A stretch of 64,000 nucleotides of DNA from Flexithrix dorotheae DSM 6795 (GTDB taxonomy: Bacteria > Bacteroidota > Bacteroidia > Cytophagales > Flammeovirgaceae). Position 1 is the stretch's first letter. Every line of letters starts with the position of its first letter. Made by a program: the position numbers and the translations under genes. Positions 1 to 9,444 of the stretch are shown here, piece by piece. The notes below the pieces were generated by a model, which made no database searches, was not told where the DNA came from, and saw only the letters and a program-made list of their open reading frames with translations. The stretch lies in the NCBI RefSeq assembly GCF_000379765.1, contig NZ_KB903498.1, positions 190,778 through 254,777 on the forward strand. Direction: 5' to 3'.

Positions 1-1890
1 CTCATGGTAGACCAGCAGGTGACCAATATCATGGAAGGGGCAATCCGAAATGTGAGCGGTGTTACTATGCTGGAACATTGGGGCCATTTTGCCAGAATCA
101 ATATGAGAGGTTTCAGATTACCTGCATTAAGAAATGGTTTTAACGTGAGTGATGCCTGGGGACCTCTTTCCGAAGATATGTCTTTTGTAGATCGGATGGA
201 GTTTGTAAAAGGGCCTGCAGGTTTTATGTTGGCTGCGGGTGAGCCAGGAGGCTTTTATAATGTGGTAACTAAAAAACCTGTTGAAAAACCTTTAGCTCAG
301 GTAGCTGTCACTGCTGGAAGTTTTGACTTCTATCGGGCGGAAGCAGACTTTGGAGGTGCCATTACAGAGAATAAAAAATTGTTATTCAGGTTAAATGGCA
401 TGTATCAGACTTCTGACAGCCACAGAGGAGGTGAGGACGCTAAACGATTTATGATCTCGCCTGCTTTAACCTACAATTTATCCGAAAAAACATCTATTAC
501 CGGTGAATTAAACTACCAGCAGGCTGAGAGTTATATTGGAGCCGCTTATGTGTTTGGCCCTGTTTCCAGCGGTTATGGAAGTGTGGATAAAAACTTCAAA
601 ATGGTAGATACGAATTATCCGGCCACCGATATTAAGGAGCTGACTTTATTTGCAGATTTAAACCATAAATTCAATAACAACTGGGAAGCAACATTGCGAT
701 TTTCTCATTTAAAGTTTGACCAGGAAGGTAATTCCCACTGGCTGGCAAGTATGGAGGAAAATGGAGATGCAATTAGATATGCAAATATTTGGGATGCGCT
801 TTCTGTAGGTAATTACGCTCAGGGTTTTATTCAGGGAAAAGCTAATACTGGCAACATCAGCCATTCTATTTTAGGAGGAATTGATTATACGGACAAAGAA
901 TACTGGTCAGACTGGAGCCAAAATGTTCCTTATACCACTCCTTTCAATATATTTAATCCTACTTATGGTTATCCTGCACCAGAATTTGACCGATCTGTGG
1001 ATTTAAAAGACAGATCTACAAGTCCATATGATGGCTACATCACCACTGCCTATTATTTACAAGATGAGATAGGATTCCTTAATGATAAATTAAGACTTAC
1101 ACTTGCCGGTAGATATACGCATGTGAACTCCAAATGGAAAGAGGAAGATGACAGCAGGTTTACACCAAGAGTTGGAGTAAGTGTCAATATATTAGAAGAT
1201 TTGACTGCTTATGCGCTTTACGATCAGTCATTTATCCCACAGGGAGGAGCCAGTTTTGATGGAAAACCATTTGACCCTGAAGAAGCCGCAGATATTGAGG
1301 GAGGACTCAAGAAGACATTTTTGGATGGAAAGTTAAGAACCTCTCTTGGTGTTTATCAAATCACTAAGCAAAACATTCTGGTGGGTGATCCTGAAAACCC
1401 CAACTTTTCAAAACAATTGGGTGAAGTACAATCCAAAGGGTTTGAATTTGATTTGCAGGGTGAAATTACCCGAGGATTGAATGTAGTACTTAACTATGCC
1501 AATACCGATGTAAAAGTTACCAAGGATACTGACCCGGAAAATGTTGGTAAAAGAGTGGCAGGACATGCCAAACATGTCACCAACGGATGGTTTACCTATT
1601 CCTTTTCAAGCCAGTCAGCACTGAAAGGTTTCGGAGCTTCACTTGGTTATCAGTATCAGATAGATCGTTCTACCTGGGCATGGAATGCTGAAAATGAAAC
1701 CGACTTACCTGATTACTTCAGGTTGGATGGCGGCCTGTTCTGGGGTAATGAAAAACTGAGGGTTCAGTTTAACATTAATAATTTATTGAATGAGTACTTG
1801 TACTCAGGAGCAAATTACGGTACGTATCTGTACTGGCAATCCGAGCCAGGTATCAACGGAAGAGTAAGGGTAACTTATAATTTCAAATAA
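1..1890 (+). CDS. TonB-dependent siderophore receptor, 5' end cut by window edge
   Basis: Outer-membrane receptor that would import a ferric siderophore using TonB energy. The reading frame is open to base 1, so the true start, signal peptide and TonB box lie outside. The visible part begins inside the plug domain (RGF, then VDRMEFVKGPAGFMLAAGEPGG and NVVTKKP, typical of FhuA/FpvA-type siderophore receptors). A beta-barrel of about 530 residues follows and ends in the usual aromatic-rich strand (RVTYNFK). It is followed by a terminator-like hairpin and then by two small membrane proteins and a PepSY protein, a neighbourhood typical of siderophore loci. The ligand cannot be told from sequence. 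Confidence 0.9.
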   Translation, partial: LMVDQQVTNIMEGAIRNVSGVTMLEHWGHFARINMRGFRLPALRNGFNVSDAWGPLSEDMSFVDRMEFVKGPAGFMLAAGEPGGFYNVVTKKPVEKPLAQVAVTAGSFDFYRAEADFGGAITENKKLLFRLNGMYQTSDSHRGGEDAKRFMISPALTYNLSEKTSITGELNYQQAESYIGAAYVFGPVSSGYGSVDKNFKMVDTNYPATDIKELTLFADLNHKFNNNWEATLRFSHLKFDQEGNSHWLASMEENGDAIRYANIWDALSVGNYAQGFIQGKANTGNISHSILGGIDYTDKEYWSDWSQNVPYTTPFNIFNPTYGYPAPEFDRSVDLKDRSTSPYDGYITTAYYLQDEIGFLNDKLRLTLAGRYTHVNSKWKEEDDSRFTPRVGVSVNILEDLTAYALYDQSFIPQGGASFDGKPFDPEEAADIEGGLKKTFLDGKLRTSLGVYQITKQNILVGDPENPNFSKQLGEVQSKGFEFDLQGEITRGLNVVLNYANTDVKVTKDTDPENVGKRVAGHAKHVTNGWFTYSFSSQSALKGFGASLGYQYQIDRSTWAWNAENETDLPDYFRLDGGLFWGNEKLRVQFNINNLLNEYLYSGANYGTYLYWQSEPGINGRVRVTYNFK

Positions 1891-1899
1891 TTAACCCGG

Positions 1900-1935
1900 A
1901 AAATGTACCTGTCCATTCCAAAGCAGGTACATTTT
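1900..1935 (+). terminator. Intrinsic terminator after the siderophore receptor
   Basis: Perfect 12-bp inverted repeat AAAATGTACCTG / CAGGTACATTTT with a 12-nt loop, starting 10 bp after the receptor stop. The T-rich end of the second arm continues into TCTAAT. This position and shape fit a Rho-independent terminator. Confidence 0.7.
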
Positions 1936-2008
1936 TCTAATGCTTTTGAAGGAGAGAAAAATTGCATCATTCTACTGGACATTTTTAAAAATTAAGGTAA
2001 AAATGAAT

Positions 2009-2116
2009 ATTGTTTGTCTCCTCCCCCTAGCCCCCTCAATTGAGGGGGAAATTACTTTTTCCACTCTGGAGTGTTGCGGCATTCCGAGGATACAGGGGAG
2101 GTTTTTAGCTAAACAA
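2009..2116. repeat. Imperfect inverted-repeat element with an 18-bp perfect palindrome
   Basis: Intergenic stretch bounded by ATTGTTT (2009-2015) and AAACAAT (2110-2116), with a nested CCTCCCC / GGGGAGG pair (2020-2026, 2095-2101). Near its left side is the perfect palindrome CCCCCTCAATTGAGGGGG (2031-2048), and in the middle the small hairpin CACTC-TG-GAGTG. It is far more GC-rich than its surroundings. It resembles dispersed intergenic CTCCCCCTAGCCCCC-type repeats of many bacterial genomes, but only this copy was found here. It fills most of the gap between the first receptor and the next gene. Confidence 0.5.
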
Positions 2117-2218
2117 TAAGAAATAGCAAAGTTGATCTAAGTTGGAAAGTTTCCATCTAAGATTAGTTATGTCCAGTACATAAAAGGCGTTTCTGGTACC
2201 TACTTAAGGGGATTTGAA

Positions 2219-2596
2219 GTGGTCTGGCATTATGTAACTCATTATTTGACTAAATATATACTTGCATTGTTTTCATTATTCATTATCCAGATTTTTATTG
2301 GGTTTTACTTTTGGTATGCTACGTCCAAAAAAATGATTTTGCCGGTGATTTTTGGCATAGAAAAGAAGGCTCAGGAAAAACAAACCTTGTTTAAATTATT
2401 GGGATCTTTTCTTATGGCCTCTGGTGGTTTTCTGGCCATAAACTATTTTGGGTTTGGAGCAGGTCTTATTTACCTGTCTATTGTTTTGATGACAATCGCC
2501 AGCCTGATTATTTTACTGATTCCTTTGGGTGTATTGAATAAAACTACTTTTTTGATCACTTCAATTATATCTGTTTTAATTGAAAATTTAATTTAA
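2219..2596 (+). CDS. Small membrane protein, DUF3325-like (iron-uptake cluster)
   Basis: 125 residues with three to four predicted membrane segments (about 10-32, 58-78, 80-102 and 104-124). The segment around FGFGAGLIYLSIVLMTIASL resembles DUF3325 proteins, which sit beside PepSY and DUF3649 proteins in siderophore loci of other bacteria; that assignment is by eye and uncertain. The start is GTG, preceded by an AAGGGG-like stretch 9-14 bp upstream. The stop directly abuts the ATG of the next gene, implying translational coupling. It probably forms part of an inner-membrane iron-release complex with the PepSY protein (inference). Confidence 0.6.
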   Translation: MVWHYVTHYLTKYILALFSLFIIQIFIGFYFWYATSKKMILPVIFGIEKKAQEKQTLFKLLGSFLMASGGFLAINYFGFGAGLIYLSIVLMTIASLIILLIPLGVLNKTTFLITSIISVLIENLI

Positions 2597-2887
2597 ATGC
2601 CAGCAAATCCTAAATACCTAACAAATTCCCCATGGCAGCGATTTGCTAAAATTTCAGCCGGTTTTCTGGGTGGTTTTGGCGTTAGCATTACCTTTCATCT
2701 GGCCTTGGCCGCATGGTTAAATCGCCCCAATATTATCATCACCAGTGCATTTACGGCTTTCCTGCTGTGGGGAGGCTTAATGATTTTGGCATTTTTGGCT
2801 AAAAATGGCTGGAAATTATGGGGTTTTTATCTTCTAATGACATTGTTTTTCGGACTTATGACAAATGTCGGAATATCTAGTTTTTGA
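2597..2887 (+). CDS. Small membrane protein, DUF3649-like iron uptake protein
   Basis: 96 residues with about three hydrophobic segments (roughly 18-40, 45-65 and 72-92) and a basic N-terminus (WQRFAKISAGFLGGFG). The size, the RF-A-x-x-x-GGF start and the position just before a PepSY protein match DUF3649 proteins of siderophore operons. Its ATG follows the previous stop without a gap, and its stop lies 4 bp before the preferred start of the PepSY gene, so the three are almost certainly one operon. The role in iron handling is inferred from context only. Confidence 0.65.
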   Translation: MPANPKYLTNSPWQRFAKISAGFLGGFGVSITFHLALAAWLNRPNIIITSAFTAFLLWGGLMILAFLAKNGWKLWGFYLLMTLFFGLMTNVGISSF

Positions 2888-2891
2888 AAAA

Positions 2892-4499
2892 ATGAGTACA
2901 AAAAAAAGGGCCCATAATATCATTTTCCATACGCACACCGTAAGCGGGATTGTGATCAGTGTGGCACTATACATTATTTTTTTTGCGGGTTCTTTTTCCT
3001 TCTTCAGGGATGAAATCGTGAATTGGGAACGGGGACACACTATAGAGGTAGAAGATGAAATTGGAATAAATGTAGATTCCGTCATCCAAAACCTTAGCCT
3101 TACTTATCCACTTTATGGAAGGGATATTGACTTACACCATTATTATAATGAAAGAAAAATAAGTGTGAGCCTAAGTGCCTCCAAGGACTCTACAGCCCCG
3201 GAGGAAGCTAAAGTAAGGGCTTTTTTTTACATGGATACCCATGATCATTCCACTGCAACTTATCAGGAATCTTATACCCTCGGGGAATTCTTATATCGGC
3301 TACATTTCTTTGCTCAAATCCCTAATCGGGTTGGGTATTACCTCTCAGGTTTTGTGGCTTTCTTTTTCCTGTTTGCTATCCTTACAGGTATAATTATTCA
3401 TTGGAAAAAAATTATTTCCAGTTTCTATGTTTTTCGGCCCTGGGCCAAATTGAAAACGATTTGGACAGATTCGCATACCGCTTTGGGGTTGATCGGTTTC
3501 CCTTTCCAGTTGGTTTATGCCTTAACTGGTTCCTTTTTTATGCTTAAAACCATATTGGTCATTCCTGCAGTACTTGTTTTATATAATGGCGATCAGGAAA
3601 AATTTAGTACAGAATTAGAATACCATCCCCCAGCATATGAATTGGGTTATGAGCCATTTCAAAATGATTTCACATTTAACGACTATTTAGATCAAACCAG
3701 AGAAAGATGGGGTGATTTTAAAATAACAGAAGTTAAAGTGCTTAATTATGGAGATGTAAATATGCATGTTTCTATTGCCGGGAATATGGATTATGATCAT
3801 CAATTAAATGGCATCGGAGAAATTATTTATAAGGTTTCCGACCACAGCATAGTGAAGGAAAAAAGTCCTCTGGAAGGTTCCTCCTATCTTGATGGCGTGA
3901 AAAATCTATTATTCCGATTGCATTTTGCAGATTTTGCGGGAATTGGCATGAGAATCATCTCCTTTGTGCTGGGGCTTGTTTCCTGCTATGTCATACTGTC
4001 GGGTGTCATGATTTGGCTGGTGGCCAGAGATAAAAAAAATGTTTCGGAAAAACAAAGGCGTTTTAACCAGAAAGTGGTGTACAGCTATCTGGCCATTTGT
4101 TTGAGTATGTTCCCGGTGATTGCACTCGAGTTTGTCCTGGTTAAGCTTATTCCCCAGGCAGGAATGAGTTTTATTTACTGGACATTTTTTGCGGAATGGC
4201 TTGGTTTAAGTATCTTTTTTACCCTGAAAAAGGATAATGTTTTCACCCTGAAATGGTCATTAATTTTAGGAAGTATATTTGGGTTGATGATTCCGGTTGT
4301 CAATGGCATAATTACCGGAAATTGGTTTTGGAGGAGTTGGCAAAAAGGATTTCATCAAATTTTAATCATTGATTTATTTTGGATACTCCTTTCGGCTGTA
4401 TCACTATTCACTTTATATCAATTGAAAATCCGTAAAACACCAAAAATATGGGCAAAAAACAAAAAGTATAAAACCGTAGCAGTTGCTAAATCGCGGTAA
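2892..4499 (+). CDS. PepSY-associated transmembrane protein (siderophore reductase-like)
   Basis: Inner-membrane PepSY_TM-family protein of about 535 residues. It opens with HNIIFHTHTVSGIVISVAL, the first helix with paired histidines usual in this family. Further helices lie near residues 150-170, 190-215, 365-395 and 405-500, with large periplasmic PepSY stretches between them. Relatives such as FoxB are ferric-siderophore reductases; here that role is an inference. The long C-terminal multi-helix part is an extension over the usual 380-400 residues. ATG 2892 is preferred because it follows the upstream stop by 4 bp; an in-frame ATG at 2865 would overlap the upstream gene. Confidence 0.8.
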   Translation: MSTKKRAHNIIFHTHTVSGIVISVALYIIFFAGSFSFFRDEIVNWERGHTIEVEDEIGINVDSVIQNLSLTYPLYGRDIDLHHYYNERKISVSLSASKDSTAPEEAKVRAFFYMDTHDHSTATYQESYTLGEFLYRLHFFAQIPNRVGYYLSGFVAFFFLFAILTGIIIHWKKIISSFYVFRPWAKLKTIWTDSHTALGLIGFPFQLVYALTGSFFMLKTILVIPAVLVLYNGDQEKFSTELEYHPPAYELGYEPFQNDFTFNDYLDQTRERWGDFKITEVKVLNYGDVNMHVSIAGNMDYDHQLNGIGEIIYKVSDHSIVKEKSPLEGSSYLDGVKNLLFRLHFADFAGIGMRIISFVLGLVSCYVILSGVMIWLVARDKKNVSEKQRRFNQKVVYSYLAICLSMFPVIALEFVLVKLIPQAGMSFIYWTFFAEWLGLSIFFTLKKDNVFTLKWSLILGSIFGLMIPVVNGIITGNWFWRSWQKGFHQILIIDLFWILLSAVSLFTLYQLKIRKTPKIWAKNKKYKTVAVAKSR

Positions 4500-4806
4500 A
4501 ACAATATTTCATAACAATTTGTACAGTCAATTTATTTGTACAAATCGTTTAATGAGAAAAGTTCATCGGACGGAAAATCCGGGAAATGAGGATGCCTGAG
4601 ACTAATCATCCATGTTATAAAAAATAAGGTTTATAATGGTTTGCTATAATGAAGGTCATATGCTGAGGAAAATTCTGACGAAACAGTTGAGAAAGTACTT
4701 CGTAATTCAGGTTGCTTTCAAAATTTGGTTCTCAGTAAAATTATCCCTAATCTTAAAAAGTAGAGAAGTTATTCATTCTTCAGAAGTCCTTTATCATTAA
4801 AAAAAT
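4500..4806. other. Intergenic region with a terminator-like hairpin
   Basis: No convincing gene. ATTTGTACA (4517-4525) and TGTACAAAT (4537-4545) form a 9-bp perfect stem with an 11-nt loop 17 bp after the PepSY stop; only a weak T tract follows. The rest should contain the promoter of the LytS gene. ACAGTTGAG at 4683-4691 matches the half-site type bound by LytTR regulators, but I found no second copy at the usual spacing. Confidence 0.4.
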
Positions 4807-5850
4807 ATGAATAACCCTTATAGGTATATCAAACATAATTATAAAGAAATTGCCTACCAGGTGGTTATTATCCTTGTATTGTTTATATTTTTTGCATATA
4901 ATCAGACGGGGTCTCTCCACTTTACAATATACTCCTTACTGGAACTGCGTAATGTTGCTTTTTTTGGTAATTATATAGGCGCAGCAATCATTATTAATTA
5001 TGTACTTCTTCCAAATTTTTATTACAAAAAACGAGAAATTTTATTTTTTATCAGTGTAGTGATTTTAATTACACTGGTGATTCTGATTGATGAATACGTA
5101 CTGGAACAAATTTATTATCCTGATACACGTGGCACCTACTTCCCCGGTTTTTTATTTACGCTAATTGAGACACTTCCTGTGATTATCATCACCGTAGCCT
5201 TTAAGTTTGCCTGGGATTTCAACAGAAAACAAAGCGAAATTGAAAAGCTTAAAACCTTGGTAAAAGAAAGTGAATTACAGTTTTTAAAGTCGCAAATTAA
5301 TCCTCATTTTTTATTTAATAATCTGAATAATTTATATGCGCATGCCATAAAAAAATCGTCTAAAACCCCCTCCATTATTTTAGAGTTATCTTCCGTGCTT
5401 CGCTATATGTTGTATGATTGTAAGGAAAATTTTGTCCCTCTTGCAATGGAAATAAAAAACTTAAAAGGCTTTACCACCCTGTACGAACTACAGATAGGAC
5501 AGCGGGGTTCTGTTCAATTCCATACAGAAATACCCTCTGCCGATTATGCCATTTCCCCTTTAATTTTAATAGTGTTTATTGAGAATGCCTTTAAACACAG
5601 TACTGAAAGTCAATCTAAAAATATTTTAATTGATATTCAGGTAAAAGTTTCGGAGTCTGGCCTGCTAACTTTTACTTGTGATAATAGCTTTTTACCCGAT
5701 TACGGCCAGAAAGATCACTCAGGGATTGGCTTAGAAAATGTAAAAAAACGTTTACTTTTACTATATCCCAAGGCCCATCTTTTAAATATAAAAGGTGAAA
5801 AAAACACCTACCATGTTGAATTAAAAATGCAGCTAAAACCTATTAATTAA
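4807..5850 (+). CDS. LytS-type sensor histidine kinase (His_kinase PF06580)
   Basis: 347-residue membrane sensor. Four hydrophobic segments lie in the first 140 residues (about 15-33, 48-68, 76-96 and 115-138). A short coiled region (about 145-158) follows, then the phosphoacceptor motif LKSQINPHFLFNNLNNLY (about 160-177, His in NPHF) and a HATPase_c domain with the N-box IVFIENAFKHS and G-box GIGLENVKKRL. There is no recognisable extracytoplasmic ligand domain, so the signal may be sensed in the membrane. Its TAA overlaps the ATG of the LytTR gene by one base (TAATG), so the two are cotranscribed. The pair precedes a TBDT module, a plausible target. Confidence 0.9.
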   Translation: MNNPYRYIKHNYKEIAYQVVIILVLFIFFAYNQTGSLHFTIYSLLELRNVAFFGNYIGAAIIINYVLLPNFYYKKREILFFISVVILITLVILIDEYVLEQIYYPDTRGTYFPGFLFTLIETLPVIIITVAFKFAWDFNRKQSEIEKLKTLVKESELQFLKSQINPHFLFNNLNNLYAHAIKKSSKTPSIILELSSVLRYMLYDCKENFVPLAMEIKNLKGFTTLYELQIGQRGSVQFHTEIPSADYAISPLILIVFIENAFKHSTESQSKNILIDIQVKVSESGLLTFTCDNSFLPDYGQKDHSGIGLENVKKRLLLLYPKAHLLNIKGEKNTYHVELKMQLKPIN

Positions 5851-6554
5851 TGCTCAAGTGTATTATCATAGAAGATCAACCTCCTGCTCAGCAGATTCTG
5901 CAACAATATATTGATGACACGGATCACTTAGCTTTAGAAAAAATATTTTCGGATGCTATTGAAGCCAGGGCATATTTAGAAAAAAATACCATTGACCTTC
6001 TTTTTTTAGACATTAAATTACCCAAAGTTTCAGGGATTGCTTTTCTCAAATCTTTTAAGGACCATCCACCTACAATTTTGACTACTGCCTATTCCGATTA
6101 TGCTTTGGAAGGCTATGAATACAATGTGGTAGATTACCTCCTTAAGCCATTTTCATTTGAGCGTTTTTCGCAGGCTGTAAATAAAGTATTGGCATTAATG
6201 AATACCGAGTCATTAGCTGATAACCTGTCAAAAAATGTTGCTGATACTGCGCTATACATTAAATTAAAGCACGAAATTGTAAAGATAAACCGTGAGGATA
6301 TTTTACATATTAAATCTGATGGTGATTATACTGAAATAGTAACCGAATCCCAAAAACATTTATCTACATACTCCTTGAAAGACTGGCTGCAAAAGCTGGA
6401 TGATAGCTTTTGCCAGGTACATAAGTCGTATATCATCAATCTAAATCACTTAAAAAAAATATCACAAAACAAAATTTACCAATCAGTAAAATATATTATC
6501 CCAATAGGCCGAGCATACAAAAAAAATTTTATGAAAAAGCACCTAAAGCAATAA
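5850..6554 (+). CDS. LytTR-family response regulator
   Basis: 234 residues. The N-terminal receiver has acidic residues at 8-9 (IIIEDQ), the phosphoacceptor Asp54 in LLFLDIKLP, a conserved Thr in TTAYSDYALEG and the Lys in DYLLKPF. The C-terminal LytTR DNA-binding domain spans about 130-232 (IKSDGDYTEI, VHKSYIINLNHLKKI, IPIGRAYKKNF). It is the cognate regulator of the overlapping LytS-type kinase. Targets are unknown; the receptor gene starting 466 bp downstream is the nearest candidate, and GTTCA direct repeats 21 bp apart lie in between. Confidence 0.93.
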   Translation: MLKCIIIEDQPPAQQILQQYIDDTDHLALEKIFSDAIEARAYLEKNTIDLLFLDIKLPKVSGIAFLKSFKDHPPTILTTAYSDYALEGYEYNVVDYLLKPFSFERFSQAVNKVLALMNTESLADNLSKNVADTALYIKLKHEIVKINREDILHIKSDGDYTEIVTESQKHLSTYSLKDWLQKLDDSFCQVHKSYIINLNHLKKISQNKIYQSVKYIIPIGRAYKKNFMKKHLKQ

Positions 6555-7019
6555 ATGAGCATGCAAACCGAATTGTGTATTGCCTCCAAAAGCGACCTTT
6601 ACAACCCCTTTCTTTTTATGTATTTCAGGAGTTTTAACAGACCAACTAATATGTTGTTCATAGCCGTAAATTGGTCGTTCACAGATTTACATTTTATTAA
6701 TTCTTTTAATTCAAATTATATTTAGAGATTTGTCTTTATAATCATTCTAAATAAGGAAAATGGGGAAATTTGAACCCCATACTTTATTCAAAAACTTATA
6801 AATGATTGATTATCAAATGTTTTGAACTTGGTTATTTTATTTTTTAATAAAGAAAAACTAAAGCAAGCTTACACCTATTCGCTATAAATTATACTTACCT
6901 TCTCCTATTTACATACTAACTCAAAATTGAATTTAACTAGGAGTTATTAATCCATAAGATTAAGCCATAGTATAAAAGGGGTGTATTTTTGCCATTCATT
7001 TAAAATTAGTCTAATTAAA
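6555..7019 (+). promoter_or_regulatory. Promoter region of TBDT module 2, with -7-like box and LytTR-like repeats
   Basis: AT-rich spacer without a gene. TATTTTTG at 6984-6991 matches the Bacteroidota -7 consensus TAnnTTTG and would start a transcript about 20 nt before ATG 7020; no clear -33 TTTG is seen. Two GTTCA cores at 6656 and 6677, in the contexts GTTGTTCATAG and GGTCGTTCACAG, are exactly 21 bp apart, the periodicity expected for a dimeric LytTR regulator. They lie far upstream of the -7 box, so their role is uncertain. Confidence 0.4.
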
Positions 7020-9440
7020 ATGAAGCAACTATACTATGTAATTTTTCTAACTACCCTGTTTTTTAGTCCTTCCCTGCTATTGGCTAATGATCAACCAGGA
7101 GTAATTACTGGTACAGTTCAAAGTGATACTGGAGAACCACTTGTGGGCATCACTGCCCTACTTGAAGGCACTTCCAGGGGAGCGGTAACCGATGTCAACG
7201 GGCATTTTGAAATTAAAGAGGTAGCGGCAGGAAATTACACTCTTGTAGTTTCGGGCATAGGTTATATACGCCAAAACCAGGCAATAACCATTTCCTCAGG
7301 GCAAGTACTTAGCCTCAGTTTTGCTCTCAAAGAAAACACGGAGGTATTAAGTGAAGTAGTGGTTAAATCTGAAAAAACCGCTGTAGGAAAATTAGAAGGT
7401 AGTGGCTTTAGTGTAAAAGCAGTTGAAACGAAAGAGCTAAAAACACAAAGCATGGACATGCACCGTGTATTGGATAGAACTGCTGGGGTAAGGGTAAGAC
7501 AGTCAGGTGGTATGGGTTCAGATTTTACCTACTCCCTGGATGGGATGTCAGGCAATGCCATTCGTTTTTTTATCGATGGAATTCCCATGGATTATTTCGG
7601 GTCTTCGTATTCCATTAATAATATTCCTATTGCACTAATTGACCGCATAGATGTTTACAAAGGTGTGGTCGCAGCTGAGTTAGGCTCTGATGCATTGGGC
7701 GGAGCTATAAACCTCGTCACGAACCAAAACATTTCCAACTTTGTGGATGCATCCTATTCTTTTGGTTCCTATAATACCCATCGTGCGGCATTACATGGCC
7801 AATGGCGGCTCAAATCCGGATTCACCACCAAGCTCTCTACATTTTACACCTATTCGGATAATAATTATAAAGTTTGGGGAAAAGGAGTGCATTATGCTGA
7901 TGCCTCTACAGGTTTTAAAGCACAGGAATTCACCAAAGAAAATCCTGCTGAAAGGTTTAATGACGATTTCCAAACCATCAGTGCAAAGTTTGATATAGGT
8001 TTTAGCCAGAAAAAATGGGCCGATCAGTTTTTTATTTCACTACTTGCTTCAGATCAAAAGAAAGGTGTACAAACCGCACAAACCATGTCTCATGTTTATG
8101 GTGAAATGCGAAATAATGAACAAGTTCTTATGCCAAGCATAAGCTACAAAAAAAGTGATTTATTTACAGAGGGGTTAGATGTGAATATCTTTGCAGGTTA
8201 TTCTTATACCGAAGGGGTATTGGTAGATACTACAACAATGAGATATGACTGGAGGGGAGAACAAATAGGGACAAACCCTTCTGGCGGTGAAATGGGGCGA
8301 AATGGGAAATCATTGTTTACTCAAAAAGACAACTCCAATATTGTTAGGTTTAATACAACCTATCAATTACCTTATGATTTTACTCTAGGTTTGAACTACC
8401 TTTATTCAAGTACAAAACGTTCAGGAGAAGACCCTTTTACGCCAGTATATAGAACTCCATATATTGAACCTCAGGGAATAAGCACACATTTTGCCGGATT
8501 ATCATTAGAAACCATAAAATTTGATGGTAAACTTCACGCTAATGCATTCCTGAAGTATTATGACTACAGTGCTCATATCAATGATCTGGTTTATACCACC
8601 GAATGGGAAATCATCGAGCATAAAAATAATGTAGTCAATTGGGGAGGAGGTTTTGCAGCTTCCTATAAGTTGTTCCCAAAATTGATGATCAAAGCTTCAG
8701 CGGAACAAGCCACGAGAATGCCCAGTCCCACGGAAGCTTTAGGAGATGGAGTCACCATTAGGAATAACCCGAATATCGAACCGGAACAAAGCTTTAATAC
8801 TAATATTGGGGCGGTACTTGGAAGGTATCGGCTTGGCTATAATAATGGTGTAAAAATAGCGCTTACCACTTTCTACCGAAATGTGACAGATCAATTGTTG
8901 TTTACCATAACAGATGGCCAGGGAAATGGGATATTTGAAAATATAAGAAAGATAGCAGGAACAGGAGGGGAAATAGATATGATCTTTGATTTTGATCAGA
9001 AATTAAAATTTACCCTGAATGGAACTTATCTGGATTTCAGGAATAACCTGAAAATAGACGAAAACGGAAGAGAAAATATAGTTTATGGTGACCGGGTAAG
9101 AAATAAACCTTATTTCATGGCTAATGCGGGATTGGAATATACCGTGATGGATTTCATTCAAAAAGATGCCAAGTTTTTTACTTATTTCCAATCGGGCTAC
9201 GTACACCAGTTTTTCCTTAGATGGCCAAGCCTTGGCAATCAAGACAACAAAGATATTATTCCTACACAATTGGTATTTGATGCAGGTATCGGGTATACCT
9301 TCCCATCAAAAAAACTAATTCTTGCCATTGATGTCTCAAACCTATTCAATGAACAGGTATATGACAATTACTTACTCCAAAAACCTGGACGAGCAATTTT
9401 TTTCAAAATAAATTATCAAATAAAGTCAACAGTAAATTAA
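7020..9440 (+). CDS. TonB-dependent receptor with CarboxypepD_reg-like domain (module 2)
   Basis: Outer-membrane importer of about 806 residues. From ATG 7020 it has a signal peptide (MKQLYYVIFLTTLFF to SLLLAND), a CarboxypepD_reg-like beta-sandwich (about 25-105: GTVQSDTGEPLVG, GAVTDVNGHFEI, VVSGIGY), a plug (about 115-240: GVRVRQSGGMG, IRFFIDGIPMDYFGSS, IDRIDVYKGVVAAELGSDALGGAINL) and a beta-barrel ending FKINYQIKSTVN. The GTG at 6981 is rejected because it overlaps the -7-like box and gives no better signal peptide. Only 4 bp separate it from the DUF4374 lipoprotein. It is a close paralogue of the receptor at 16326-18698. The substrate is probably a metal chelate, inferred from the PepSY neighbour. 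Confidence 0.9.
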   Translation: MKQLYYVIFLTTLFFSPSLLLANDQPGVITGTVQSDTGEPLVGITALLEGTSRGAVTDVNGHFEIKEVAAGNYTLVVSGIGYIRQNQAITISSGQVLSLSFALKENTEVLSEVVVKSEKTAVGKLEGSGFSVKAVETKELKTQSMDMHRVLDRTAGVRVRQSGGMGSDFTYSLDGMSGNAIRFFIDGIPMDYFGSSYSINNIPIALIDRIDVYKGVVAAELGSDALGGAINLVTNQNISNFVDASYSFGSYNTHRAALHGQWRLKSGFTTKLSTFYTYSDNNYKVWGKGVHYADASTGFKAQEFTKENPAERFNDDFQTISAKFDIGFSQKKWADQFFISLLASDQKKGVQTAQTMSHVYGEMRNNEQVLMPSISYKKSDLFTEGLDVNIFAGYSYTEGVLVDTTTMRYDWRGEQIGTNPSGGEMGRNGKSLFTQKDNSNIVRFNTTYQLPYDFTLGLNYLYSSTKRSGEDPFTPVYRTPYIEPQGISTHFAGLSLETIKFDGKLHANAFLKYYDYSAHINDLVYTTEWEIIEHKNNVVNWGGGFAASYKLFPKLMIKASAEQATRMPSPTEALGDGVTIRNNPNIEPEQSFNTNIGAVLGRYRLGYNNGVKIALTTFYRNVTDQLLFTITDGQGNGIFENIRKIAGTGGEIDMIFDFDQKLKFTLNGTYLDFRNNLKIDENGRENIVYGDRVRNKPYFMANAGLEYTVMDFIQKDAKFFTYFQSGYVHQFFLRWPSLGNQDNKDIIPTQLVFDAGIGYTFPSKKLILAIDVSNLFNEQVYDNYLLQKPGRAIFFKINYQIKSTVN

Positions 9441-9444
9441 AATT

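Noticed and set aside
2834-3085. Minus-strand frame over the start of the PepSY gene
   Set aside because: Antisense to two well-supported genes; no recognisable features.
4683-4730. LytTR-type sites upstream of the LytS gene
   Set aside because: One ACAGTTGAG matches the half-site, but other GTT cores are 25 and 42 bp away, not the expected 21 bp, so chance is likely.
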